This document shows, piece after piece, positions 7,789 through 14,885 of a stretch of DNA of 14,949 nt. The DNA lies in NCBI GenBank assembly GCA_052031065.1, contig JBPEXY010000008.1, forward strand, positions 1 through 14,949. The letters run 5' to 3'. The position numbers and the translations under genes were made by a program. Source of the DNA: JBPEXY01 sp052031065 (GTDB lineage Bacteria > Pseudomonadota > Gammaproteobacteria > Immundisolibacterales > Immundisolibacteraceae). Position 1 is the stretch's first letter, and each line of letters opens with the position of its first letter. Below the pieces are notes generated by a model, which searched no databases, had not been told where the DNA came from, and saw only the letters and a program-made list of their open reading frames with translations.

Positions 7789-7832
7789 GGCGTAGCTTAA
7801 AAGCATGATTGGCGTAGCTTAAAAGCATGATT
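7789..7832 (-). repeat. Perfect 22-bp tandem duplication in the hfq leader
   Basis: Positions 7789-7810 and 7811-7832 are identical, 22 bases each, beginning GGCGTAGCTTAAAAGC and ending ATGATT on the plus strand. Each unit contains the dyad GCTT-AA-AAGC. A degenerate third copy (GGTGTTGCTTAAAA) starts at 7768, so the units recur every 21-22 bases, about two turns of DNA. They lie between hfq and its best -10 boxes, so they would be either operator sites or part of the hfq 5' untranslated RNA. Confidence 0.9.
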
Positions 7833-7854
7833 ATAGCGGTTTAACCGGATTATA
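7830..7854 (-). promoter_or_regulatory. hfq: Two TATAAT boxes upstream of hfq
   Basis: On the minus strand TATAAT occurs at 7854-7849 and again at 7835-7830, with the dyad CGGTT-A-AACCG between them (7837-7847). Either could be a -10 box giving starts near 7842 or 7823 and hfq leaders of about 80-100 bases. I find no good -35 at 16-18 bases for either, so use of an activator or another upstream contact is possible. The hexamers are seen directly; promoter activity is inference. Confidence 0.45.
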
Positions 7855-7895
7855 GTTTGGCTCAAATCATGAGGTATCCATGGCAACGCTTCACT

Positions 7896-8846
7896 TCAAC
7901 CACCGTCGATCACGCGGCTGACCAATTCTATAGCCCTAGTGCAATTAGCGCTCGCACCAGCGGTAAGCCAGACCCCGGCTGGATTACCATGCAACCAGGT
8001 CAGCTGGCGTTTGGCCAACTGGCGTGTAGCGATACTGATTTTCTCCGCCAGGGGCTCTGCACGCACTTCACCCCCTGCAAGAGCCTCTATGGTCTGCCGA
8101 TATCCGACTGCCCTTAACGCCGGCAACCGCTCAAACATCTCGGGCAAATCAAGGGACTTAGAACCGACAAGTCCTGCAACCTCTTCCACAAGGCCATTAC
8201 AGATCATCTGGTCGCTACGCTCCCGGATTCGCCGATGCAACCAGGAGCGGGAAGGTGGTCCGAGAATCAGTGTCAGTTTCTGCCCGGGTAAAATGCCCGC
8301 CGCAGCCTCGGACTGTAACTCGCTGATTGGTCTGCCAGTTAAGCGGTAAACCTCAAGAGCTCGCTGAATCCGCTGCCGGTCATTGGGGTGGATCGCCGCG
8401 CCCGCGACCGGATCGATTACGACCAACTGCTGATGCATAGCCCGCCACCCCAGCAGTTGCGCCTCCTGCTCGATCTGTGCACGCAACTGCGGGTCTGCTG
8501 CAGGCAGTTCTGACAGGCCGTACAGCAGTGACCGAAGGTATAACAGCGTGCCGCCAACCAGGACCGGCAATTTATTGCTGTCGCGCGCAGCCCTGATTGC
8601 GCTGCCGGCTTCTGCGACAAAATCTCCAGCGGAAAAAAACTGGTCAATGTCCCGAATATCGACCAGCGCATGGGGGTACTGCTGCAACACCCTGGCGGGC
8701 GGTTTCGCAGTACCGACATTCATCCGCCGATAGACCAGACTCGAATCTGCACTGATCAACTGGCACTCAAAATGATCAGCGAGCTTCATCGCCAGCTCGG
8801 TCTTTCCACAAGCGGTCGGACCGGTAATGATAATAACAGGTAGCAA
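7896..8846 (-). CDS. miaA: tRNA dimethylallyltransferase
   Basis: MiaA transfers the isopentenyl group to N6 of A37 in tRNAs that read UNN codons, the first step to ms2i6A. The P-loop GPTACGKT lies near the N-terminus. It is followed by ISADSSLVYRRMNVGTAKP, VGGTLLYLRSLLYGLSELPAADP (read in two parts), IHPNDRQRIQRALEVYRLTG, LRAVGYRQ and TRQLAKRQLTWL, all hallmarks of the family. I prefer TTG at 8846 (316 residues, the E. coli length) because GAGAGG sits five bases before it. The longer frame from GTG at 8888 (330 residues) has no usable Shine-Dalgarno. Downstream lies hfq, which may be read in part from miaA. Upstream there is no mutL; cinA is divergent instead. Confidence 0.96.
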   Translation of the reverse strand: MLPVIIITGPTACGKTELAMKLADHFECQLISADSSLVYRRMNVGTAKPPARVLQQYPHALVDIRDIDQFFSAGDFVAEAGSAIRAARDSNKLPVLVGGTLLYLRSLLYGLSELPAADPQLRAQIEQEAQLLGWRAMHQQLVVIDPVAGAAIHPNDRQRIQRALEVYRLTGRPISELQSEAAAGILPGQKLTLILGPPSRSWLHRRIRERSDQMICNGLVEEVAGLVGSKSLDLPEMFERLPALRAVGYRQTIEALAGGEVRAEPLAEKISIATRQLAKRQLTWLHGNPAGVWLTAGASANCTRAIELVSRVIDGG

Positions 8847-8888
8847 GTTTTCCTCTCGGGATCGGTTCGGACTAGCCAGACCACACAC

Positions 8889-9065
8889 CTAATCAAAGCG
8901 TGGCGTTAAGCTATCATGACACGATCAGCACTGCCGTGAACTAGCGAGACAATGAACCAGCGAACAGAATCTCACCACGACAGGACCAGCCGTTAATCAA
9001 CCATTAATATAAACAGGTGGCCCTACCGGCCCTACTGAATTAACCACCAACAGGCGGAAATAACG
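8889..9065. other. Divergent intergenic region miaA / cinA
   Basis: 177 bases between the divergent miaA and cinA genes. The AT-rich stretch ATTAATATAAAC (about 9003-9013) could contain a -10 for cinA, but I see no matching -35. AGGCGG at 9050-9055 is a plausible cinA ribosome binding site. No ORF, RNA gene or strong repeat is visible. Confidence 0.4.
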
Positions 9066-10313
9066 ATGGCACGAAGAGTGGGTACCGCGTCGATACTCAG
9101 TACCGGCGAAGAAGTTCTGCGTGGCGAACTGGTAGACAGCAACAGCGCGACACTTTCGAGACTGCTGGAGGAGAGTGGATTCTCGGTAGTACTGATGTTG
9201 ACCACCGGTGATCGACGCGAGGACCTGGCCTGGGCAATCGAGACAGCGCTAAAACGGAGCGACTACTTATTTATAAGTGGCGGGCTCGGCCCAACGGAAG
9301 ATGACCTGACCTGCGAGGTGGTGGCAAACATTGCCGGTGTCCCAACCCGGTTTGATGACGCCAGCTGGGCGCATATCGAACAGAAATTCGCCGAGTTTGG
9401 CATACCGCTGACTGACAACAATCGCAAACAGGCGCTATTCCCTTCCGGTTCCAACATCCTTGCTAATGACCGCGGTACAGCGCCTGGTTTCGAAACCCTG
9501 ATACAGCGGGACGGCGGGGAGAAGCGAATCGTCGCGCTACCTGGCCCGCCACGGGAATTGCTGCCGATGATCGAGCGCTACCTGGAGACGGTGGAAGATG
9601 CCAGTCGACCCGACCATCAGTTCATCCATTTTTTTGGAATCGGCGAGTCAAGCCTGGCCGCAGCCCTCAAACCGTGGGAAGAGGCTAACGGGGAACTCGG
9701 TTTCCGCGCCCTGTTCCCGGAAGTCGAGGTCAAGCTGTATCATCCGACTCCGGAGAAAATGGCCAGTTTAAGGGCATTTGTGCTCGCCGAACTGAGTCAC
9801 GCCCTGGTCGATTTTGAACCCGCTGGTATTCCCGATCTATTTGCCGATTTTCTGCAGCAGCAGAAAATCTCCTTCGGAACCGCTGAGTCCTGTACGGGCG
9901 GCTGGATAGGCAAGCTGATCACCGACCGTGCCGGCTCGTCTGACTATTTCAGGGGCGGCGTCATCAGTTATTCCAACGAGAGCAAAATCGAGCTGCTCGG
10001 AGTCGATCCAGAGACATTGATAAACGAGGGTGCGGTGAGCGAAGCGGTTGCCAAACAGATGGCCGTCGGCGCGCGTGAAAAGTTACGTTGCGACCTGGCC
10101 CTCAGCGTTACCGGCATTGCCGGTCCCGACGGTGGCAGCGAAGAAAAGCCCGTGGGTACGGTCTGGCTGGGCATGGCCAGCCATGATGGCGTCATCGCAC
10201 GCAAGGTGAAACTGATCCCGGGAAGGGAGCGAATCAGAATCTGTTCAGCCTATGAGGGGATGCGTTGGGCGATGCGCGACTGGCTGGAACAGCGCTGGAA
10301 TTCACCCGTTTAG
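9066..10313 (+). CDS. cinA: CinA, NMN amidohydrolase / MoaB-like fusion
   Basis: Full-length CinA of 415 residues. Residues about 4-170 form the MoaB/MPTbd-like (COG1058) domain with STGEEVLRGELVDSN, SGGLGPTEDDLT (71-82) and LTDNNRKQALFPSG, which in characterised CinA acts on ADP-ribose. Residues about 255-410 form the PncC-type nicotinamide mononucleotide deamidase domain, with TAESCTGGWIG (272-282), GSSDYFRGGVISYSN, GAVSE and SVTGIAGPDGG. The deamidase converts NMN to nicotinic acid mononucleotide for NAD salvage in the cytoplasm. ATG at 9066 has AGGCGG upstream and no longer in-frame alternative. It is the first gene of a plus-strand run; the next gene starts 17 bases after its stop. Confidence 0.95.
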   Translation: MARRVGTASILSTGEEVLRGELVDSNSATLSRLLEESGFSVVLMLTTGDRREDLAWAIETALKRSDYLFISGGLGPTEDDLTCEVVANIAGVPTRFDDASWAHIEQKFAEFGIPLTDNNRKQALFPSGSNILANDRGTAPGFETLIQRDGGEKRIVALPGPPRELLPMIERYLETVEDASRPDHQFIHFFGIGESSLAAALKPWEEANGELGFRALFPEVEVKLYHPTPEKMASLRAFVLAELSHALVDFEPAGIPDLFADFLQQQKISFGTAESCTGGWIGKLITDRAGSSDYFRGGVISYSNESKIELLGVDPETLINEGAVSEAVAKQMAVGAREKLRCDLALSVTGIAGPDGGSEEKPVGTVWLGMASHDGVIARKVKLIPGRERIRICSAYEGMRWAMRDWLEQRWNSPV

Positions 10314-10330
10314 ATTATGACAACTGTTTC

Positions 10331-11659
10331 ATGAGCCCATCATTAACCCTGCAGCAGGCGATTGATAAAGCCCCCTTCTCCCGACTGCAGATAAGGGTGA
10401 TCCTGTTCTGTTGGCTGGTCAATATGCTCGACGGCTTTGACCTGCTGGCGATCTCCTTCGCCGCACCTTCCATTTCCAGCACCTGGCAACTGGCGCCGCA
10501 ACTGCTGGGCATCGTCTTCAGCAGCGGCCTGCTTGGCATGACCCTGGGCTCGCTGCTGTTGGGACCGCTTACCGACCATATTGGCCGCAGGCGTATGGTG
10601 ATCTTGGCCACCACCGTTCTGGGCGCGGCGACTCTGGCGACCAGTCTTGCCGACAACATACCGGCTCTGTTATTGCTGCGTTTTGTAACCGGCCTGGCAA
10701 TTGGCGGTCTGCTGCCAAGTTTGAACACCCTGGTTGCCGAGTACGCTCCTGACCGCCGACGCAACTTTGCGGTCAGCATCATGCATCTGGGCTACCCCAT
10801 CGGAGGTATCGGCGGCGGTGCCCTAGCAGCCCTGTTGATCCCTGAGTTTGGCTGGCAGTCTATTTTTGTCATTGGGGGTCTGGTTACCCTCATCATGGTT
10901 CCGGCGCTAGTGCTCTGGCTACCCGAGTCACTGCTGTTTCTGCAATCCAGGCGGACAGATGCAGCCAATCATGCGGCACAAAAGATAGCTGCGGACATGG
11001 GCATCAACTGGGCAGAGATTCAACCAGAGCCGGTGCAATCCCAGGCGGGCATCACCACAATCATACGGCCACCGTGGCTGCTGCCCGGAGGGGCGCTGTG
11101 GGGCTGCTTTTTTCTTGGTTATCTGGCGCTCTATTTTCTCATTAACTGGATACCCACCATTCTCACCAATGCCGGTTTCAGCGGTGAACAGGCCATTGGT
11201 GCCGGCATTGTGCTGAACATTGGCGGCGGTATTGGTATGCTCATCCTGGGGTGGCTTTCAGCCAAACGCCCGATTATTCCGCTGATCAGCATCTCTTTCA
11301 TTTTGTCGGCACTGCTGATGGCAACCCTGGGACAGCCGTTTCTGCCAGCCGATTTGCTGTTATTGATGACCGGGATTACCGGCCTGTTCGGACTTGGCGC
11401 ACTGATCGGGCTCTATTCAGTTGCTGCCCGCTTTTACCCAGACAGGCAACGAGCAAGCGGCGTTGGACTCGCCATCGGCGCCGGACGCTTTGGCGCCATT
11501 CTGGGGCCTTACATCGGCGGCGTGCTGATTGGCCTGGATTGGCAGATGGATCGCTATTTTCTGATACTGGCAATGCCGCTGCTGATCGCCGGTTTCGTAG
11601 TCCATGGGGTCAGAAAACCGGTGATGACAGCCGATAGCAGTGATACTGCCAAGACCTAA
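10331..11659 (+). CDS. MFS transporter, AAHS-like (aromatic acid:proton symporter type)
   Basis: A 442-residue inner-membrane carrier with about twelve hydrophobic segments. The first helix carries MLDGFDLLAISFAAP (residues 32-46), the DGFD signature of the aromatic acid:H+ symporter group. The loop between helices 2 and 3 has the major-facilitator motif GPLTDHIGRRR (78-88). A second-half repeat appears near FYPDRQRASGVGLAIGAGRFGAILGP (read in parts). The substrate cannot be read from sequence, and no aromatic catabolic genes are nearby. ATG at 10331 is the only start near cinA; an in-frame ATG at 10265 lies inside cinA and adds 22 polar residues. It lacks a clear Shine-Dalgarno. A five-codon ORF at 10317 ends in TGA overlapping this ATG, which might couple it to cinA translation. 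Confidence 0.88.
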   Translation: MSPSLTLQQAIDKAPFSRLQIRVILFCWLVNMLDGFDLLAISFAAPSISSTWQLAPQLLGIVFSSGLLGMTLGSLLLGPLTDHIGRRRMVILATTVLGAATLATSLADNIPALLLLRFVTGLAIGGLLPSLNTLVAEYAPDRRRNFAVSIMHLGYPIGGIGGGALAALLIPEFGWQSIFVIGGLVTLIMVPALVLWLPESLLFLQSRRTDAANHAAQKIAADMGINWAEIQPEPVQSQAGITTIIRPPWLLPGGALWGCFFLGYLALYFLINWIPTILTNAGFSGEQAIGAGIVLNIGGGIGMLILGWLSAKRPIIPLISISFILSALLMATLGQPFLPADLLLLMTGITGLFGLGALIGLYSVAARFYPDRQRASGVGLAIGAGRFGAILGPYIGGVLIGLDWQMDRYFLILAMPLLIAGFVVHGVRKPVMTADSSDTAKT

Positions 11660-13283
11660 ACAGCCCTTGAATAACACCACGGTGACCTCCCCGTTTTCTG
11701 ATACGGCCGATTACTCGGTAGAAGACCCCAGCTTGAGCTGGCAGCCGCTGGCCTATTTCAATCTGTTCCGCCTGCTGCTCAGCGGCGCTCTGGTATTGAT
11801 GGCCAACTGGGGACTTCTGCTGAAACCGCTCGGCAGTTTCAATCCCAATCTATTTGTTACAGCCGCCGGGATTTATCTTGTCGTCGCCGTGGTCGCGGTG
11901 GTCACACAGTGGTTTCGACGCCCAGGTTTTCTCACCCAGGCCGTCGGTTTTCTGTTTATTGATCTGACCGTCACCCTGGTACTGATGCACAGTAGCGGGG
12001 GTACCGGCAGCGGTCTTGGTATTTTATTGATGGTTTACGTTGCGGCAGCAGGCCTGCTGTTGCCCCGTGAACTGACCCTGTTGCTGACCGCGCTCGCAAC
12101 GCTCGGATTGTTTGCCGAACAGGCCCGCTGGTGGTTAACCGACGCGGTGATCCCTGCTGACTTCACCCGCGCGGGATTACTCGGTATTGGGCTTTTTGCC
12201 ACTGCAGCAATAGCCTATGAGTTAGCGCGGCGCTCCCGGGTTAATGCGAAGCTCGCCGCTGATCGGGGTGAAGAACTGAAGAATCTTGCCAGACTAAACG
12301 AGGAGATTATTCAGCGGATGCAAACCGGCGTCATTGCTGTGACCAGAGAAGGAACCATACAGCTAGCCAACAAGGCGGCAAGGGACTACACCAGTTCTGC
12401 TCTTGCTGCAGGAACACTTCTGCTCGACTGCGCGCCAACTGTGGCAAGCCAGTATGAACGTTGGGTGCAGACCCAGACTCAACCACCACTAAAAGCCGGT
12501 GAGAAAATTCGCACCAATATTGGCGAATCCAGCGCTGATGAAAAAAAACCGGGGTCGACGCTGATATTCCTCGAAGACGCCTCAGCCGCCGCGCAGCAGG
12601 CCCAGTTAATGAAAATGGCCTCGCTGGGAACATTGACCGCGAGCATCGCTCACGAGATAAGAAATCCCCTCGCGGCAATCTCAACGGCAGGTGAGTTGTT
12701 GCGCGAAACAGACAACCTGCCCGAACAAACCGTAGCCCTCGCCGAGATTATCGACAGACATGGGTCGCGTCTGAATCGCATCGTCGAAGAAATTCTCGAA
12801 ATGGGGAAAATAAAACCCTTTGATCCTCAAACAGTCGCCCTGGGTGACTGGTTTTCCCAGTTCACCCAGGATTTCTGCCTAACCCATGGACTCGATCAAG
12901 AGGCGCTTGCCCTGGAAGTTGCACCGGGTTTAACCATCACCTTTGATACCAACCAGCTACACCAGGTGGTCTGGAACATTGCCGAAAACGCGCTTCAACA
13001 CTGTAACCGCGCACACCCATTCCCCTGGATATCAATAACGGCAGACTACGGCTATCCAACCAATCAGGTCGTTATCAACATCACAGACCAGGGTCCCGGT
13101 GTTCCAGCGGATCAGCTGGAGGAACTATTCACACCATTTTTTACCGAACGTGACGGCGGCACCGGCCTTGGACTCTACATTGCCCGCGAGCTCTGTTCCG
13201 CTAACCAAGCCAACCTGGCTTGCACTACCGTCGCCCCGGAAGGCGCCCGCTTTACCATTACCGTTGCCAACAGCAGCCCATGA
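11640..13283 (+). CDS. pilS: PilS-type membrane sensor histidine kinase
   Basis: A 547-residue sensor kinase that would phosphorylate PilR to control type IV pilin expression. Six hydrophobic segments lie between residues about 43 and 195, as in Pseudomonas PilS. A PAS-like region follows with LNEEIIQRMQTGVIAVTREG (218-237) and, after a less conserved stretch, STLIFLEDAS. The HisKA H-box SIAHEIRNPL carries the phosphorylated His at 338. The ATPase domain has N box NIAENAL (446-452), G1 DQGPGVP (483-489), F box FTPFFT and G2 GTGLGLY (507-513). The GTG at 11640 overlaps the MFS gene by 20 bases; TTG at 11667 or GTG at 11682 are other possible starts, since the first 30 residues are poorly conserved. 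pilR follows immediately. Confidence 0.93.
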   Translation: MILPRPKQPLNNTTVTSPFSDTADYSVEDPSLSWQPLAYFNLFRLLLSGALVLMANWGLLLKPLGSFNPNLFVTAAGIYLVVAVVAVVTQWFRRPGFLTQAVGFLFIDLTVTLVLMHSSGGTGSGLGILLMVYVAAAGLLLPRELTLLLTALATLGLFAEQARWWLTDAVIPADFTRAGLLGIGLFATAAIAYELARRSRVNAKLAADRGEELKNLARLNEEIIQRMQTGVIAVTREGTIQLANKAARDYTSSALAAGTLLLDCAPTVASQYERWVQTQTQPPLKAGEKIRTNIGESSADEKKPGSTLIFLEDASAAAQQAQLMKMASLGTLTASIAHEIRNPLAAISTAGELLRETDNLPEQTVALAEIIDRHGSRLNRIVEEILEMGKIKPFDPQTVALGDWFSQFTQDFCLTHGLDQEALALEVAPGLTITFDTNQLHQVVWNIAENALQHCNRAHPFPWISITADYGYPTNQVVINITDQGPGVPADQLEELFTPFFTERDGGTGLGLYIARELCSANQANLACTTVAPEGARFTITVANSSP

Positions 13284-13306
13284 CCGCTCATAAAGGTGAT
13301 CATTAC

Positions 13307-14653
13307 ATGGCCGGCTCCCGTGCTACTGCGTTAATCGTCGATGATGAACCCGACATCTGTCAGCTAATACAGATGACCCTGGCCAAACTGGATATAAAGT
13401 GCGACACAGCAGTTAACCTGACTGAAGCCAGGCGGCTTCTGGGTGAAAACCGATACCACTTTTGCATTACCGACCTGCGGCTCAAATCAGAAAGCGGATT
13501 TGAGCTACTTGAGCATATACAGACCAACCATCCGCTTACGCCCGTTGCCATGATCACCGCTCACGGCAGTGTGGAAGCGGCCGTCAATGCCCTTAAAGCC
13601 GGAGCTTTCGACTTTGTCAGTAAGCCGATTGCCATCGACCAGTTACGCAACATGGTCTCCTCGGCGCTAAAACTGGCCGCTAACAATCCAATCGAACCGT
13701 TCACATCGCAACCGGCTCCAACTCGCTTGATTGGCAGCTCCAACGCCATAAAGTCACTCAGAAAACAGATTCTAAAAGTGGCGCGTACACGCACGCCGAT
13801 ACTGATTACCGGCGAATCGGGAACCGGCAAGGAGCTTGCCGCGCAGATGATCCACCACGCCAGCCCCCAGGCGGCTGGCCCGTTCATACCGGTTAACTGT
13901 GGTGCAATCCCCACGGACCTGATCGAGTCGGAGCTTTTTGGACACATCAAAGGCAGCTTTAGCGGCGCCACCAGTGACCGGGAAGGACTGTTTCGCGCCG
14001 CACACGGGGGCACCCTGTTTCTGGATGAAATAGCAGACCTGCCACTATCGATGCAGGTCAAACTACTGAGGGCGATCCAGGAACGAAAGATTCGTCCGGT
14101 CGGCAGTGACAGCGAAGTGGATACCGAGGTGAGACTGGTGAGCGCAACCCATGAGGATCTAGCCAATAAAGTGCAGGAAGGCAGCTTTAGACAGGATCTT
14201 TTCTACCGCCTCAATGTGATCAACCTGCATATTCCACCACTACGGGAACGGACCGCCGATATCGAAGAGCTAACCGCCCATATCCTGCAGCAGCTCGCGG
14301 AAGAGCATCAATCCGAATTAGCCCATCTCGATGAAACCGCATCTGCGGCAATGCTACGTTACCCGTTTCCGGGAAATGTCCGTGAGCTGGAAAACGTACT
14401 CGCACGCGGGATCGCGATGGCAGAAAACGGACTGATAACGGTCGAAGACCTGGGACTGAATCCAGAGGCGGTATCATTGATCACCCCCGAAACGCAGGTC
14501 GACCAGCTCCCCACCGAGCTCGAAAACCTGGAACGGCAACGCATTGAACAGGCTTTAATGGACAACAAATACAACAAAACAGCTGCCGCCAAACAGCTTG
14601 GCATTACCTTCCGCGCCCTGCGCTATCGGTTGAAAAAGCTCAACATCGACTAG
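13307..14653 (+). CDS. pilR: PilR-type sigma-54-dependent response regulator
   Basis: A 448-residue NtrC-family activator. The receiver domain (7-120) has acidic residues D12-D13, phospho-acceptor D56 in ITDLRL, T84 and K106. The AAA+ domain has Walker A GESGTGKE (169-176), the sigma-54 contact loop GSFSGA (216-221), Walker B GTLFLDEIADLP with D240-E241, and FRQDLFYRLNV carrying the arginine fingers. A Fis-type helix-turn-helix (424-443) ends RALRYRLKKLNID, as in Pseudomonas PilR. I chose ATG at 13307 because AAAGGTGA lies 8 bases before it and the length matches PilR. ATG at 13280 overlaps the pilS stop (ATGA) and would add nine residues. The sigma-54 promoter of the next gene is its expected target. 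Confidence 0.95.
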   Translation: MAGSRATALIVDDEPDICQLIQMTLAKLDIKCDTAVNLTEARRLLGENRYHFCITDLRLKSESGFELLEHIQTNHPLTPVAMITAHGSVEAAVNALKAGAFDFVSKPIAIDQLRNMVSSALKLAANNPIEPFTSQPAPTRLIGSSNAIKSLRKQILKVARTRTPILITGESGTGKELAAQMIHHASPQAAGPFIPVNCGAIPTDLIESELFGHIKGSFSGATSDREGLFRAAHGGTLFLDEIADLPLSMQVKLLRAIQERKIRPVGSDSEVDTEVRLVSATHEDLANKVQEGSFRQDLFYRLNVINLHIPPLRERTADIEELTAHILQQLAEEHQSELAHLDETASAAMLRYPFPGNVRELENVLARGIAMAENGLITVEDLGLNPEAVSLITPETQVDQLPTELENLERQRIEQALMDNKYNKTAAAKQLGITFRALRYRLKKLNID

Positions 14654-14655
14654 CG

Positions 14656-14672
14656 GTGACAATTTTTGTCAC
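14656..14672. promoter_or_regulatory. Palindrome GTGACAA-TTT-TTGTCAC, candidate PilR site
   Basis: A perfect 7-bp inverted repeat with a 3-base centre, three bases after the pilR stop. Each arm holds TGTC in outward orientation; PilR of Pseudomonas aeruginosa is described as binding (C/G)TGTC elements. It lies about 165 bases upstream of the expected pilin start, a normal distance for a sigma-54 enhancer. No T run follows, so a terminator is less likely. These are the only TGTC elements in the 149 bases before the promoter. Confidence 0.5.
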
Positions 14673-14802
14673 TTTGTGCCGCAATCGGCGATCAACAGTC
14701 CTTAACCAACACCCGATCGAAACTCTCACCCCAGCAACACTTTACAGGTAAAACCGTTGTTTAAACTCGCTTGCACGCCCTCAACCTCCGGCACACTAGA
14801 AA

Positions 14803-14818
14803 TGGCACTAAATTTGCA
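14803..14818 (+). promoter_or_regulatory. Sigma-54 promoter of the pilin gene
   Basis: TGGCAC (14803-14808), five bases, then TTGCA (14814-14818): a full match to the -24/-12 consensus TGGCAC-N5-TTGCA, with the invariant GG and GC exactly ten bases apart. Transcription would start near 14829, giving a leader of about 57 bases. Its location downstream of pilS-pilR and upstream of a pilin matches the pilin promoter of Pseudomonas. Confidence 0.93.
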
Positions 14819-14830
14819 TCAACCGCTTCC

Positions 14831-14858
14831 GCAATGTGACATTGCAGATATCGATATC
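14831..14858 (+). promoter_or_regulatory. Two dyads in the pilin mRNA leader
   Basis: GCAATG-TGA-CATTGC (14831-14845) is a perfect 6-bp stem with a 3-base loop, starting within a few bases of the predicted transcript 5' end. Directly after it, GATATCGATATC (14847-14858) is a perfect 12-bp palindrome. They end 16 bases before the Shine-Dalgarno GGAG (14874-14877). A 5'-terminal hairpin could stabilise the abundant pilin mRNA, or the DNA dyads could be protein sites. Confidence 0.45.
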
Positions 14859-14885
14859 GTTTAGACAAAAACTGGAGTCAAACAG

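Noticed and set aside
7789..7832. Tandem 22-bp units as the start of a CRISPR array
   Set aside because: The two units abut with no spacer and no further exact copies; there are no cas genes. It is a simple tandem duplication.
10317..10334. Five-codon ORF overlapping the transporter ATG as a leader peptide
   Set aside because: No Shine-Dalgarno and too short to judge; overlapping ATGA sequences occur by chance.
13561..14166. A 201-codon open frame on the minus strand
   Set aside because: Antisense to the AAA+ domain of pilR, Ser/Arg-rich and without motifs; a shadow frame.
14656..14682. The inverted repeat after pilR as an intrinsic terminator
   Set aside because: The stem is AT-containing, the T run is in the loop rather than after the stem, and no U tract follows. 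A binding site fits better, though a weak terminator is not excluded.
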